64,000 bases of DNA from Gallionella sp. (lineage in GTDB: Bacteria; Pseudomonadota; Gammaproteobacteria; Burkholderiales; Gallionellaceae): the NCBI GenBank assembly GCA_030645535.1, contig JAUSNM010000021.1, positions 1 through 64,000 on the forward strand, given 5' to 3'. Of this stretch, positions 9,499 to 19,606 are shown piece after piece. How positions within the stretch are numbered: the first letter of the stretch is position 1; each line of letters starts with the position of its first letter. A model generated the notes under the pieces. The model was not told the origin of the DNA. It saw only the letters and a list, made by a program, of their open reading frames with translations, and made no database searches. Made by a program: the position numbers and the translations under genes.

Positions 9499-10139
9499 AG
9501 CTGTGGTTTTGTTGTGGATAACATGTGCACATCGCTACAATTTATTTTAGTGCTCAAACTTATCCACAATAGACAGTTCATTCATCAACAGCTAAGCAAC
9601 ACTGATTTTTTTAACACAACTATTTGATTTTATTACATTTTTAATGTTATCCACAGAATTTAGTCTGCATTATTATTATTATTAAGTTTATATATTAAAT
9701 TCTTAACATAAAGAAATACCTGCATTTTGCCTATCAGCCCTTCAAATTAATGAAAACAATCCTTACCTGAATCTGAAAGTTTTTTGTAAGTAAGTTGCTC
9801 TGAAAAAATTAGTTTGTTAGCCCAGATTTTTTTAAAGTAAATGACTGGTTGAAAATTGAATTTGAAATTGAAAAGCAGAGGACAGATCAGGGATTGGGTA
9901 ATAGCAGAGGTTTTACAAACTTTACGTTGATAAACTGTATAACGTTGTGATTATGTTGTGGACTTAATGTGGATAACATTCATTAAATAATTTTTGCTAA
10001 ACTTATCCACATTAACAAGGCATTTAACCAACAGCTAAAATACAGGTATTTTTAGGCTGTAACAGACTGTTTTAATTATTAAAATTAGACTTATTCACTC
10101 AATCTGAAGACATTATTAGTCTTATTAGGTATATATATT
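9499..10139. other. Putative oriC between dnaA and dnaN
   Basis: A 641-bp gene-free, strongly AT-rich region. It holds five perfect DnaA boxes (TTATCCACA or complement): 9513-9521, 9560-9568, 9647-9655, 9968-9976 and 10003-10011. Two clusters, on the left and right, bracket an AT-only-like stretch around 9669-9713 (ATTATTATTATTATTAAG and TATATATTAAAT) that could serve as the unwinding element. No coding sequence is visible. Together with the boxes before dnaA, this would make a bipartite origin. Which side unwinds is an inference. Confidence 0.85.
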
Positions 10140-11246
10140 ATGTTTATTGAAAAGATAGAAAAAGAAACTTTACTAAAACCGCTGCAAACGGTTATAGGTA
10201 TTGTCGAACGTAAACAAACCATGCCTATTTTGTCTAACGTCCTGATTGAAAAAGAAAATGGCAATATTCGTTTCACTGCTACTGATCTTGAAATTCAAAT
10301 CACCACCACGATCGAAACGGATACAGATGGTGATTCCAATACAGCGATTACCGTTGGCGGGAAAAAACTTCAGGAAATATTGCGTATACTTCCTGACCAG
10401 AGCAAAGTTTCAATTGAAGTAAAAGAAAATAAAGCTCAGATCAAATCCAACAAGAGCAAATTCAATCTTCAATCTCTGCCGGCACAAGATTTTCCTAAAC
10501 TCAGCAACCAGCTCGTTGACCCGAGAAAAATCACGTTAAGCCAATCCGCACTAAAATCGTTGTTCGGTTCTGTGCAATTTGCGATGGCACAGCAAGATGT
10601 GCGCTATTATCTGAACGGTGTGCTTTTTGTTATTGAAGATAAAATATTCAGGGCCGTTGCGACTGATGGACACAGGCTGGCTTACAACGCGATAGCGATA
10701 GATGAAAACTCTGAAAAGCTGGAAATCATTATTCCGCGTAAGGCGATCGTTGAACTTTCAAAATTATTGAGCGACGGAAACGAGACTATTGAACTTGAAT
10801 TTTCTGCTCAGCAACTCAAGGCCACTTTTTCCGGTATTGAACTTACAACCAAGTTGATTGAAGGAAAATTCCCTGATTATCAACGAGTTATACCTAATTA
10901 CAGCAACCATCTGAGTATCAACAGAACTCTTGTTCAACAGGCTTTGCAAAGAGCGGCGATTCTGTCCAATGAGAAATTCAGAGGGGTTCGCTTTGTTCTG
11001 ACAGAAAAGAATCTTTGCATCATCAGCAGCAACAGTGAACAGGAAGAAGCTCAGGTAGAGATTGAAACTGATTATCATGGCGAGGCAATTGACATTGGCT
11101 TCAATGTAAATTACTTGATGGATGGCTTGAGTAGCATCCATAGCGAGATGGCAATATTTTCCTTTGGCAATCCCAACAGCAGTATTTTGATCACATCACC
11201 CGATGATCTGGAATTCAGATATGTGGTGATGCCGATGCGTATTTAG
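10140..11246 (+). CDS. dnaN: DNA polymerase III sliding clamp (beta subunit)
   Basis: Processivity clamp, 368 residues, three repeats of the clamp fold; dimerises to a ring. Begins MFIEKIEKETLLKPLQTVIG and ends with the usual YVVMPMRI. Conserved internal segments include the QDVRYYLNGVLF and ATDGHRLA motifs. Directly follows the origin region and precedes gyrB; recF, which sits between them in many other bacteria, is absent here, as in many betaproteobacteria. Confidence 0.97.
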   Translation: MFIEKIEKETLLKPLQTVIGIVERKQTMPILSNVLIEKENGNIRFTATDLEIQITTTIETDTDGDSNTAITVGGKKLQEILRILPDQSKVSIEVKENKAQIKSNKSKFNLQSLPAQDFPKLSNQLVDPRKITLSQSALKSLFGSVQFAMAQQDVRYYLNGVLFVIEDKIFRAVATDGHRLAYNAIAIDENSEKLEIIIPRKAIVELSKLLSDGNETIELEFSAQQLKATFSGIELTTKLIEGKFPDYQRVIPNYSNHLSINRTLVQQALQRAAILSNEKFRGVRFVLTEKNLCIISSNSEQEEAQVEIETDYHGEAIDIGFNVNYLMDGLSSIHSEMAIFSFGNPNSSILITSPDDLEFRYVVMPMRI

Positions 11247-11279
11247 TCTAGTGGTAAAATAGCAGCCGTTTTCAGTTTA

Positions 11280-13697
<2,418 letters not shown>

Positions 13698-13777
13698 AAA
13701 AATAGTAACTTTTCCGAATGATGGGAAAATCTGATAATTCGTCACACCGTATCTAATAACTGAAAATATTCATCTGA

Positions 13778-13807
13778 TGGCCGCGATTTATTAGCGGCCA
13801 TTTTTTT
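13778..13807 (+). terminator. Intrinsic terminator of gyrB
   Basis: Stem TGGCCGC/GCGGCCA with a 9-nt loop followed by seven T, 80 bases after the gyrB stop. A diverged duplicate of this terminator is present at 16267. Confidence 0.88.
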
Positions 13808-13928
13808 CCACTTCGAATATTGTTATTCAAAATTCTGCAGAAAACCTGCCTGACCTGCAATCAAGCACAAAGTCGCTGTGAAATTGAAAAAATTGGCCAA
13901 ATTGGCAGTACGAAGAAAACGTGCCGTC

Positions 13929-13957
13929 CTGCAAGCTAACAGATACAAGGCTTGCAG
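13929..13957 (+). repeat. 29-bp imperfect palindrome, copy A
   Basis: Arms CTGCAAGC and GCTTGCAG are perfectly complementary around a 13-nt centre (AACAGATACA core). Two more copies in the same orientation lie at 16395 and 22366 and differ at a handful of positions. Confidence 0.75.
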
Positions 13958-14191
13958 GCCAGTCGTGTTAAAAGCGTGCTGTAGTCGTCTGACGCAGGTG
14001 TGTTAAGGGGTAGGTCAGGCTTGACGCTAAATATCGCGTATTCGGCGTTTTACGGCGTTTTGTAATGAATTTTGATAAAAACTAAAAGAAAGCAGTTTGA
14101 AAGAAGCAAATTTTTTAAAATATTTATGCATTGTTCAATACTGACCATAAATTTACATGGCTGACTCAGGCAAAACGGTACCGGGCAAAGA

Positions 14192-14263
14192 ATGAACAAA
14201 AACACTCTTAGCGAAGACGACGTCAAGTTCATCACACCGCTGTTTAAAAAAACATGCGGCTGA
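14192..14263 (+). other. Short 23-codon open frame before dusC
   Basis: ATG at 14192 preceded by GCAAAGA, reading MNKNTLSEDDVKFITPLFKK and ending at TGA 14261-14263, so it overlaps the dusC start by 10 bases. The sequence recalls the extreme N-terminus of type I restriction HsdR-like proteins (MNKKxLSE...KFITP), but nothing more of such a gene follows in this frame. It could be a relic, a leader peptide or chance. Confidence 0.3.
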
Positions 14264-15189
14264 TTCTCGCCCCTATGGAGGGCATTGCCGATCATAGCCT
14301 GCGCGACATTTTAACGCGCATGGGCGGCATCGACCTTTGCGTGGCCGAATTCGTGCGGGTCACCAACCATCTGCTCACCGAGAAAATGCTGCTGCGCACC
14401 GTGCCGGAGCTGGATCACGGCGGCTGCACGCGTGCCGGGGTCCCGGTGCGCGTGCAACTGCTGGGGAGCGACCCGGTCTGCCTGGCGGAAAATGCCGCAT
14501 TCACCGCGTCCCTGGGCGCACCGGGCATCGACCTTAACTTCGGCTGTCCCGCCCCCACGGTGAATCGTCACGGCGGCGGCGCTGTGCTGCTTCAGTTCCC
14601 GGAGCAAATTCACGCCATCGTGGCCGCCACTCGCCGTGCCGTGCCGAAACACATTCCCGTCACCGCGAAGATGCGTCTGGGCCTGGAAGACACTTCGCTG
14701 GCGCTGGATTGCGCCCGCGCCATCGAAGCGGGCGGAGCCTGCGAAATCACCGTCCATGCCCGCACCCGGTCCGACTGCTACCGTCCTCCCGCGCGCTGGG
14801 AGTGGCTCGCCTATATCCGCGAAGCGGTGAAGTTGCCTGTGGTGGCCAACGGCGAAGTGTGGACCCCGGAAGATAGTGAAGAAATACGCCGGATCAGCGG
14901 CTGCACTGACGTAATGATCGGCCGCGGCGTCATCATCCGTCCTGACCTGATGCGGCGCATCAAGACCGGGGATGCAGCCATGACCTGGCCGGAACTGCTT
15001 CCCTGGGTAATCGATTACTACGACCAGTTGTGTGCCATGATGGACGCCAGGCACGCGCCGGGGCGGCTCAAACAATGGCTGGGAATGATGCGCGCCGCGT
15101 ACCCGGAAGCGGAAATAATATACCGGACATTGCGCACCGAGCGCGATCCGGCCGCAATCAGAAAAATGCTGGCGGCCCGTCAGTCTTGA
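14254..15189 (+). CDS. dusC: tRNA-dihydrouridine(16) synthase, DusC-like
   Basis: FMN-dependent enzyme reducing uridine to dihydrouridine in tRNA, 311 residues. The N-terminus ILAPMEGIADHSLRDIL is the DusC/DusB FMN-binding start. The catalytic cysteine lies in LNFGCPAPTVNRHGGGAVLL. The motif VHARTRSDCYRPPARWEW and the FMN-phosphate loop region VVANGEVWTPEDS are as in DusC, the U16-specific group. No clear Shine-Dalgarno sequence is seen (AAAAAAAC before the ATG); translation may be coupled to the small frame at 14192. It follows the duplicated post-gyrB segment, so it may belong to an inserted block. Confidence 0.9.
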   Translation: MRLILAPMEGIADHSLRDILTRMGGIDLCVAEFVRVTNHLLTEKMLLRTVPELDHGGCTRAGVPVRVQLLGSDPVCLAENAAFTASLGAPGIDLNFGCPAPTVNRHGGGAVLLQFPEQIHAIVAATRRAVPKHIPVTAKMRLGLEDTSLALDCARAIEAGGACEITVHARTRSDCYRPPARWEWLAYIREAVKLPVVANGEVWTPEDSEEIRRISGCTDVMIGRGVIIRPDLMRRIKTGDAAMTWPELLPWVIDYYDQLCAMMDARHAPGRLKQWLGMMRAAYPEAEIIYRTLRTERDPAAIRKMLAARQS

Positions 15190-15203
15190 CTTCATATTTA
15201 TGA

Positions 15204-15398
15204 GTCTCGATTATCAAAATTTGTAATAACCGCGCAGGCAATGCGCATCGTGTCGAAGTGCCGGATGTGGTTGAGTTGGAATCTGGCAATGTCCGCGATG
15301 ATCTATATAATTCACTCAAAGCAAGATTGGTGTTGTTGGGAACTAGACTCCTGGCGATCAGTCAACGTACCATTCGCAGCGCGCGCTCACCTTATTAA
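15204..15398 (+). pseudogene. Possible C-terminal gene fragment without a start
   Basis: In the 231-bp gap between dusC and the YecA gene one frame is open for 64 codons after a TGA at 15201 and contains the protein-like stretch VEVPDVVELESGNVRDDLYN followed by LKARLVLLGTRLLAISQ. No ATG, GTG or TTG start is visible at its head. It could be the remnant of a deleted gene. The family is not recognised. Confidence 0.3.
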
Positions 15399-15420
15399 AT
15401 AACCTATTCAACCACTGAAC

Positions 15421-16149
15421 ATGTCGACAAATAAAAATACTCCTCCTTTGCTAACCCTTTCCGATGAGGATATGGATGAGCTTGGCAACTTCCTGTTGTC
15501 AGATGCCACGTCTGATGAAACGATGATGTTGGATTGCCTTGATGGCTTTCTGACTGCCATCGTCACCGCACCTGTCATGCTCAGCCCCGGTGTATGGCTG
15601 CCGAAGGTGTGGGGCTCGTCAGATAAGGATGAACCAGCGTTTGATAACTATGCACAGGTTGAACGGATCACCAGTCTGATCATGCGGCACCTGAGTAATC
15701 TGGTCGTGAGCCTGCAACAGAATCCGGACGCATGCGAGCCGATTTTCGACAGCGCCGTCTATCCTGACAGCCCGCGAGAATTTGTAGACGGAGAAATGTG
15801 GGCATATGGCTTTATGACGGCCATCAATCTTCAGCGCCAGGATTGGCAGGCAGTTTTTGATGATCCGAATAATGCTGAGCTTTTACGTCCCATTTATTTA
15901 CTGGGCACAGAGGATGTGACGCCGTCAGAAGAGGCGCTGATTGAAACACCGGAACAACGCGAAGAATTATCAAAGCAGATACCTGCCAGCGTCGCCGGGC
16001 TTTATCGGTTCTGGTCACCTGTTCGTCGTGCCGTTACAGATCCTGCTATTCGGCGCGAAATGCCAACAGTTGGACGAAACGAAAAGTGCCCATGTGGAAG
16101 TGGCAGGAAATTCAAGAAGTGTTGTGGTGCAACAACTGTGCTGGAATGA
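15421..16149 (+). CDS. YecA/UPF0149-family protein with C-terminal SEC-C zinc motif
   Basis: 242 residues. The N-terminal two thirds match the UPF0149 (YgfB/YecA) helical domain: the segment [23 protein letters not shown] and the later [18 protein letters not shown]. The C-terminus carries the SEC-C zinc-binding motif [19 protein letters not shown] (cysteines C-x-C...CC), which in SecA mediates SecB or ribosome contact. The precise function of YecA proteins is not firmly known; a ribosome/SecA-related role is an inference from the motif. It lies alone between two copies of the duplicated noncoding segment. Confidence 0.88.
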   Translation: MSTNKNTPPLLTLSDEDMDELGNFLLSDATSDETMMLDCLDGFLTAIVTAPVMLSPGVWLPKVWGSSDKDEPAFDNYAQVERITSLIMRHLSNLVVSLQQNPDACEPIFDSAVYPDSPREFVDGEMWAYGFMTAINLQRQDWQAVFDDPNNAELLRPIYLLGTEDVTPSEEALIETPEQREELSKQIPASVAGLYRFWSPVRRAVTDPAIRREMPTVGRNEKCPCGSGRKFKKCCGATTVLE

Positions 16150-16171
16150 AGCGGAGCGTAATCTATTAATT

Positions 16172-16245
16172 CGTCACACCGGCGAAAGCCGGTGTCCAGC
16201 TAATACAAGATTCGATTCCGGCCTGCGCCGGAATGACAAGATCTA
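16172..16245. repeat. REP-like palindromic repeat
   Basis: CACCGGCGAAAGCCGGTGTCC and a second hairpin ATTCCGGCCTGCGCCGGAAT form the two-hairpin unit of the common GTCATTCCGGCGAAAGCCGG type of dispersed repeat. In copy A (13741) the flanks GTCACACCG and TCTAATAACTG are directly joined, so the unit appears inserted into copy B. Confidence 0.7.
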
Positions 16246-16266
16246 ATAACTGAAATATTCATCTGA

Positions 16267-16297
16267 TGGTCGCGATTTATTTGCGGCCATTTTTTTT
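16267..16297 (+). terminator. Intrinsic terminator (duplicate of the gyrB terminator)
   Basis: TGGTCGC/GCGGCCA stem (one G-T pair) with a 9-nt loop and eight T. It would end transcription from the YecA gene. Confidence 0.8.
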
Positions 16298-16394
16298 GCT
16301 CCGGCAAAAAGCAGACTGGGCTGCATAAAAGCTGAAAATCACCGTAAAAGCGGAAAAATGAGCAAGATTCAGCAGTTCTCAAAAACATGCGGTC

Positions 16395-16423
16395 CTGTAA
16401 GCCAATAGATACACGGCTTGCAG
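16395..16423 (+). repeat. 29-bp imperfect palindrome, copy B
   Basis: Arms CTGTAAGC and GCTTGCAG. It sits just outside the dinG end of the CRISPR locus and matches copies A (13929) and C (22366) at most positions, in the same orientation. Confidence 0.75.
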
Positions 16424-16570
16424 ACCAGGTCTGTCAAAACAGCCATTGAATCGTCTGATGGTGGGGCGGTAAGGGGTCAGGTAGGGATGTCAGGTAAAAT
16501 TTAAAATACGTTGTTTTACGGGGTATTTTGAAAGTTTTTGGAAAAATGGCTTATATGAGCTGATTCTCTG

Positions 16571-18178
16571 TCATTCATCGGCATTGAGGAGTGCAACCAG
16601 ATCAACGAGTGGAAGCGGTGGCCGGGTTGAATGTGCCAGTCGGTGGCAGTTCGCACACAAGACCACGACGTCCTCGATTTTGGTACGTCTCTGACCTTCG
16701 GCAATCGGGTCGAGGTGATGCACGTCCAGCTGCGCATCGACCTTCGGCACGAAGCCACACGCCATGCACTTGCGGCCGTAGTGTTTCAGCGCCCTTTGAC
16801 GGACAGCCGGGTCGCGTTCACTTTTGGATAAAACCACTTCTTTCCTCGCGCCCTCGATATACGTCCTGCGGACTAACCACTCGGCAAAGAAACGCTCAGG
16901 CACGAACCCGACCAGCTTGTCGGCCCGGTCATCCAGTATGTAAACGCTACAGATTGCATCCGGGGTTCTCAGGCCGCGCCCGATGACCTGACGCAAGCGG
17001 CGAATCGCAGTATTGCGCGCATCGAAATAGCTGGTCGTCACATTCCCGTCTATGACCACCGGCTGGCCGAATGGAATGCGCGGCACAATGATCGAACGCC
17101 AGCGCAGCGGCGTATCCAGACCTGCCCACGTGCCGGCAGAAACAAGCATGCCGGTTGCACTCACCCGTCCGGCAGCTGTCGCGGCCGTTTCCTCTGCCGA
17201 CCTGACGACAGCGCCCGGCAGATGTTCACCGAGCAGGGCTGATAACTCGTGCGATGTGGTTGCGACCAGCACGGGCCCGGGCGCCTCATTCGCCATTTGC
17301 ACGACAGCCGCGATCCATTCAGGGCTGTTGATTTTCATCGGCATCATGTGGAAGTCAAGCGCACCATGCCGCTCCGGTTCTATTGCACAGGACAGATGGC
17401 TGATCTTTGCGATGCCCATCGAGTTCTGAAATTCCTTGAAGCTGCCGCCGACAGTCAGCGTGGCGGACACAAATGCCACGTTGCTCATATTGCTGATCTT
17501 CTTCAGCAGGCGACCGGGCAGCTTGTGCGTCAGCAAGATGTCACCGTCGTCGCTGATACCTGCCGACTGATACCACGCGGGTTCCTCAATGGCATCGAGG
17601 ATGATCCGGGCAGCCGCTCTGATTTCCGGTTCCACCACGCGCGGCGGTTTTGCCAGTATCGCCTGCAACGCACTTGTAACGGTCGTCAGGCGGATGCCCA
17701 TACCGGCCAGTTCGGCTTGTGTGATCGTGAAGTCGCTTTGCAATGCCGCCATGTCCGGCAGCTGGTCTGCCTCATCAAACAGCAGGTAGGCGTGCGTGGT
17801 CGAGCCGTTGTATTCGCCGCCCAGGCGCTGGTCGATGATGACGCTGGCGGCAGTACAGAACAATACCTGCGCAGCTATCGCCTCACGTTTGTTTGCTTCG
17901 TAATCTGCCCGGCTTTCGAACATCCGCGCCGGTCGGAACGCGGCGATGCGGGCCGTGCCGCGCGTTGCCGCCAGATCGGATGATGTCAGCATCTGGTCAA
18001 TCAGCTGATGGGTCGGCAGCACGATGGCGACCCGCTGGCCGTATTGAATCAGCGCGGACAGATAGGCGCGGGTTTTACCGATGCCGGTGCCGCCTTCCAG
18101 CAACAACGGGGCGTCACCCGCCGTCATGTGCCTGGCGATTATTTTAGAAAAGTTGCTTTGCTCGGCAGAGCGGAACAT
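16571..18178 (-). CDS. csf4: Type IV CRISPR-associated DinG helicase (Csf4) fused to an HNH nuclease domain
   Basis: 535 residues from ATG 18178, chosen because AAAAAGGAAAATCG precedes it; an upstream in-frame ATG at 18283 would run through parS and the first CRISPR repeat. Residues 1-445 form a superfamily 2, DinG/XPD-like helicase: Walker A GGTGIGKT (29-36), Walker B as FDEADQL (DEAD 135-138), SATL (238-241) and motif VI QVIGRGLR (397-404). Only one cysteine lies between motifs I and II, so the iron-sulphur cluster of E. coli DinG is absent. Residues about 455-520 are a complete HNH domain of the McrA-like kind: C471-x2-C474, HH 487-488, CANCH 508-512 and H516. In type IV-A the helicase unwinds DNA at Csf-complex targets; a fused nuclease suggests cleavage. 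It is downstream of the array on the same strand as the csf genes. Confidence 0.93.
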   Translation of the reverse strand: MFRSAEQSNFSKIIARHMTAGDAPLLLEGGTGIGKTRAYLSALIQYGQRVAIVLPTHQLIDQMLTSSDLAATRGTARIAAFRPARMFESRADYEANKREAIAAQVLFCTAASVIIDQRLGGEYNGSTTHAYLLFDEADQLPDMAALQSDFTITQAELAGMGIRLTTVTSALQAILAKPPRVVEPEIRAAARIILDAIEEPAWYQSAGISDDGDILLTHKLPGRLLKKISNMSNVAFVSATLTVGGSFKEFQNSMGIAKISHLSCAIEPERHGALDFHMMPMKINSPEWIAAVVQMANEAPGPVLVATTSHELSALLGEHLPGAVVRSAEETAATAAGRVSATGMLVSAGTWAGLDTPLRWRSIIVPRIPFGQPVVIDGNVTTSYFDARNTAIRRLRQVIGRGLRTPDAICSVYILDDRADKLVGFVPERFFAEWLVRRTYIEGARKEVVLSKSERDPAVRQRALKHYGRKCMACGFVPKVDAQLDVHHLDPIAEGQRRTKIEDVVVLCANCHRLAHSTRPPLPLVDLVALLNADE

Positions 18179-18214
18179 CGATTTTCCTTTTTTATTGACC
18201 ACGACAGGGTGGTT

Positions 18215-18230
18215 TGTTTCACGTGAAACA
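18215..18230. promoter_or_regulatory. parS centromere site 2, between CRISPR array and csf4
   Basis: TGTTTCACGTGAAACA, a perfect 16-bp parS consensus. It lies 36 bases upstream of the csf4 start codon and 2 bases from the first CRISPR repeat, so ParB loaded here would cover the csf4 upstream region and the array end. Confidence 0.95.
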
Positions 18231-18232
18231 TT

Positions 18233-18586
18233 GTTCCAGTAACCACCCGGGGTGGCTTGATCTTCAGGGTATTCTTCCAGCACCGAACCATTGTTCTAGT
18301 AACCACCCGGGGTGGCTTGATCCCAATGGCATCAGGACAGCAAGATCACCTAGTTCTAGTAACCACCCTTACGTGGGGTGGCTTGATCAGAGCAGATAGA
18401 CGAGTGTCTGACCTTCCAGTTCTAGTAACCACCCATACAGAGGGTGGCTTGATCTTCATCGAAGATCGCACCTGTTTGGTATCAGTTCTAGTAACCACCC
18501 ATACAGAGGGTGGCTTGATCGCTGTAAACGTGCAGCCGGTACACGCCTTGGTTCTAGTAACCACCCATACAGAGGGTGGCTTGATC
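18233..18586 (-). CRISPR. CRISPR array, 6 repeats and 5 spacers
   Basis: Repeats at 18233-18262, 18293-18322, 18353-18388, 18419-18454, 18485-18520 and 18551-18586. Every spacer is exactly 30 nt. The 36-nt repeat on the + strand is GTTCTAGTAA, stem CCACCC, 7-nt loop, stem GGGTGG, tail CTTGATC. The last three repeats are identical; repeat 3 has a different loop (TTACGTG), while repeats 1 and 2 are 30 nt because 6 loop bases are missing; repeat 1 also has one substitution (GTTCC). Degeneration therefore sits at the csf4 end. On the minus strand the stem can extend by a G-U and an A-U pair, leaving an 8-nt 3' part (ACTAGAAC) that fits a Cas6-type 5' handle. This suggests transcription with the csf genes. 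Only 38 bases separate the last repeat from csf2, leaving little room for a leader. Confidence 0.97.
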
Positions 18587-18624
18587 CTGCTAACTGCAAC
18601 GTATTGACTATGCGAAAGATTTCA

Positions 18625-19596
18625 CTATTTTGTCCCGGACAAATCGGTAATAGTCGCCGTTTTCCATGCACCGATGGCAATTTTTTGGGTGAGTATGCCA
18701 TCCACCATAACATCGAATATCCCTTCAATTTCCCCGCAGCCACGGGCGCTTTGTGCGCCCAGAATCGGACGCATCGAGAGTGCGTTCAGCGCCAGTTCTA
18801 TCATAGGCAGATCACGCTCACGGGCATTCTCGATGACCAGACGCCCTTTAAGTTCGATGCCTGCCGGGAGTGCAAAATAGCTGGTCAGCGTGCGCGATGA
18901 GTTGGTCATGTCTCCCATATCGGACTCGTAACGTTCGACAATCCCCTGCGCCGCCAGCAGCGCTGCTTCGAGTTCGGCAAGGTCTTCGCCTGCCTTTTTT
19001 GCCTTGCGTATTCTGGCATCCAGCCCTTTCACCACCGTCAGGGCGGCAGAACGTTTGCTGTTCGCAGCGGAACGCCCCAGATACCTGTCGCGGTCCTCGG
19101 CAGAAATCAAGTCAAGCACGCCGTCGGTATCTTCCAGATCCTTGCGTACCCCGGTGATGACTTCGGGCAGCACGTTGTGTGTCGGCATGAAGTGGGATAC
19201 CAGCAGGCGTGACTTGATGCCCAGACCAGAGCCGAACAGATCAAGTACCGCATTTTCCTCGCGGGTCTGGCGCAACTTGATGAGATCAATATCGTCCTTG
19301 GCTTCGGACGCCGCATCCTGTCCGATCAGGTCAGCGTAAGCTCTTTGCAGGGTGTAGTGATGTCCCTGTTCTGCGGCCTGAGTCATCAGATCTATGACAA
19401 TGGCACGGCGCAGAAAGCCGCGCAACGTGGTGGCGGGCAGGTAGCCGGTCTGCCGTTTGTTGCCGTCCTCGTCGATGCCGCGAGTGACAACGGGGAAGTT
19501 GTTATATTTGTTGCCCATCTGACCTTCGGCGATGGGCATGGTGATGGACAAAGGGCCTACGGTAGTGAGGGTGGCGTTGATGACAATTGTTTTCAC
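18625..19596 (-). CDS. csf2: Type IV CRISPR Cas7-family backbone protein Csf2
   Basis: 323 residues, the usual size for Csf2, which polymerises along the crRNA to form the effector backbone. The N-terminus has the RAMP-like strand INATLTTVGPLSITMPIAEG and the family-typical GYLPATTLRGFLRRAIV; the C-terminal half has SRTLTSYFALPAGIELKGRL and the glycine-rich segment ILGAQSARGCGEIEG. A charged helical insert lies at about 185-230. The start is GTG at 19596 with an excellent AAAGGAGATACC ahead of it, 10 bases after the Cas6 stop. Last csf gene before the array. Confidence 0.92.
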   Translation of the reverse strand: MKTIVINATLTTVGPLSITMPIAEGQMGNKYNNFPVVTRGIDEDGNKRQTGYLPATTLRGFLRRAIVIDLMTQAAEQGHHYTLQRAYADLIGQDAASEAKDDIDLIKLRQTREENAVLDLFGSGLGIKSRLLVSHFMPTHNVLPEVITGVRKDLEDTDGVLDLISAEDRDRYLGRSAANSKRSAALTVVKGLDARIRKAKKAGEDLAELEAALLAAQGIVERYESDMGDMTNSSRTLTSYFALPAGIELKGRLVIENARERDLPMIELALNALSMRPILGAQSARGCGEIEGIFDVMVDGILTQKIAIGAWKTATITDLSGTK

Positions 19597-19606
19597 GGTA
19601 TCTCCT

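Larger units (their letters stand above)
13750..14030 (+). repeat. Post-gyrB noncoding segment, copy A of a duplicated region
   Basis: The gene-free 13698-14253 interval. From the terminator onward it can be aligned by eye, discontinuously, with 16248-16490: shared are the CTAATAACTGAAA-ATATTCATCTGATGG stretch, the terminator, the 29-bp palindromic element and the following GTCTGA...TAAGGGGT...CAGG block. The remainder (14030-14190) is AT-rich with no gene seen apart from the short frame at 14192. Confidence 0.6.
16248..16515 (+). repeat. Copy B of the post-gyrB noncoding segment
   Basis: Diverged duplicate of 13750-14030 with the same order: TAATAACTGAAATATTCATC, terminator (16267-16297), 29-bp palindrome (16395-16423), then the GTCTGATG...TAAGGGGT...AGG block. 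It ends about 55 bases before the stop codon of the CRISPR helicase gene. The rest of the 16150-16570 gap holds no gene that I can see. Confidence 0.6.

Noticed and set aside
18179-18283. Longer csf4 start at 18283
   Set aside because: It would encode the first CRISPR repeat and parS as protein; the ATG at 18178 has a good ribosome binding site and fits the helicase N-terminus.
18214-18607. Several open frames running through the CRISPR array on both strands
   Set aside because: They repeat the same peptide at each CRISPR repeat (for example VTTHTEGGLI) and exist only because repeat plus spacer is a multiple of three.
18604-18631. TTGACT-N16-TATTTT promoter-like pair on the + strand beside the array
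   Set aside because: It would drive antisense transcription into csf2; such matches arise often in AT-rich DNA and nothing else supports it.
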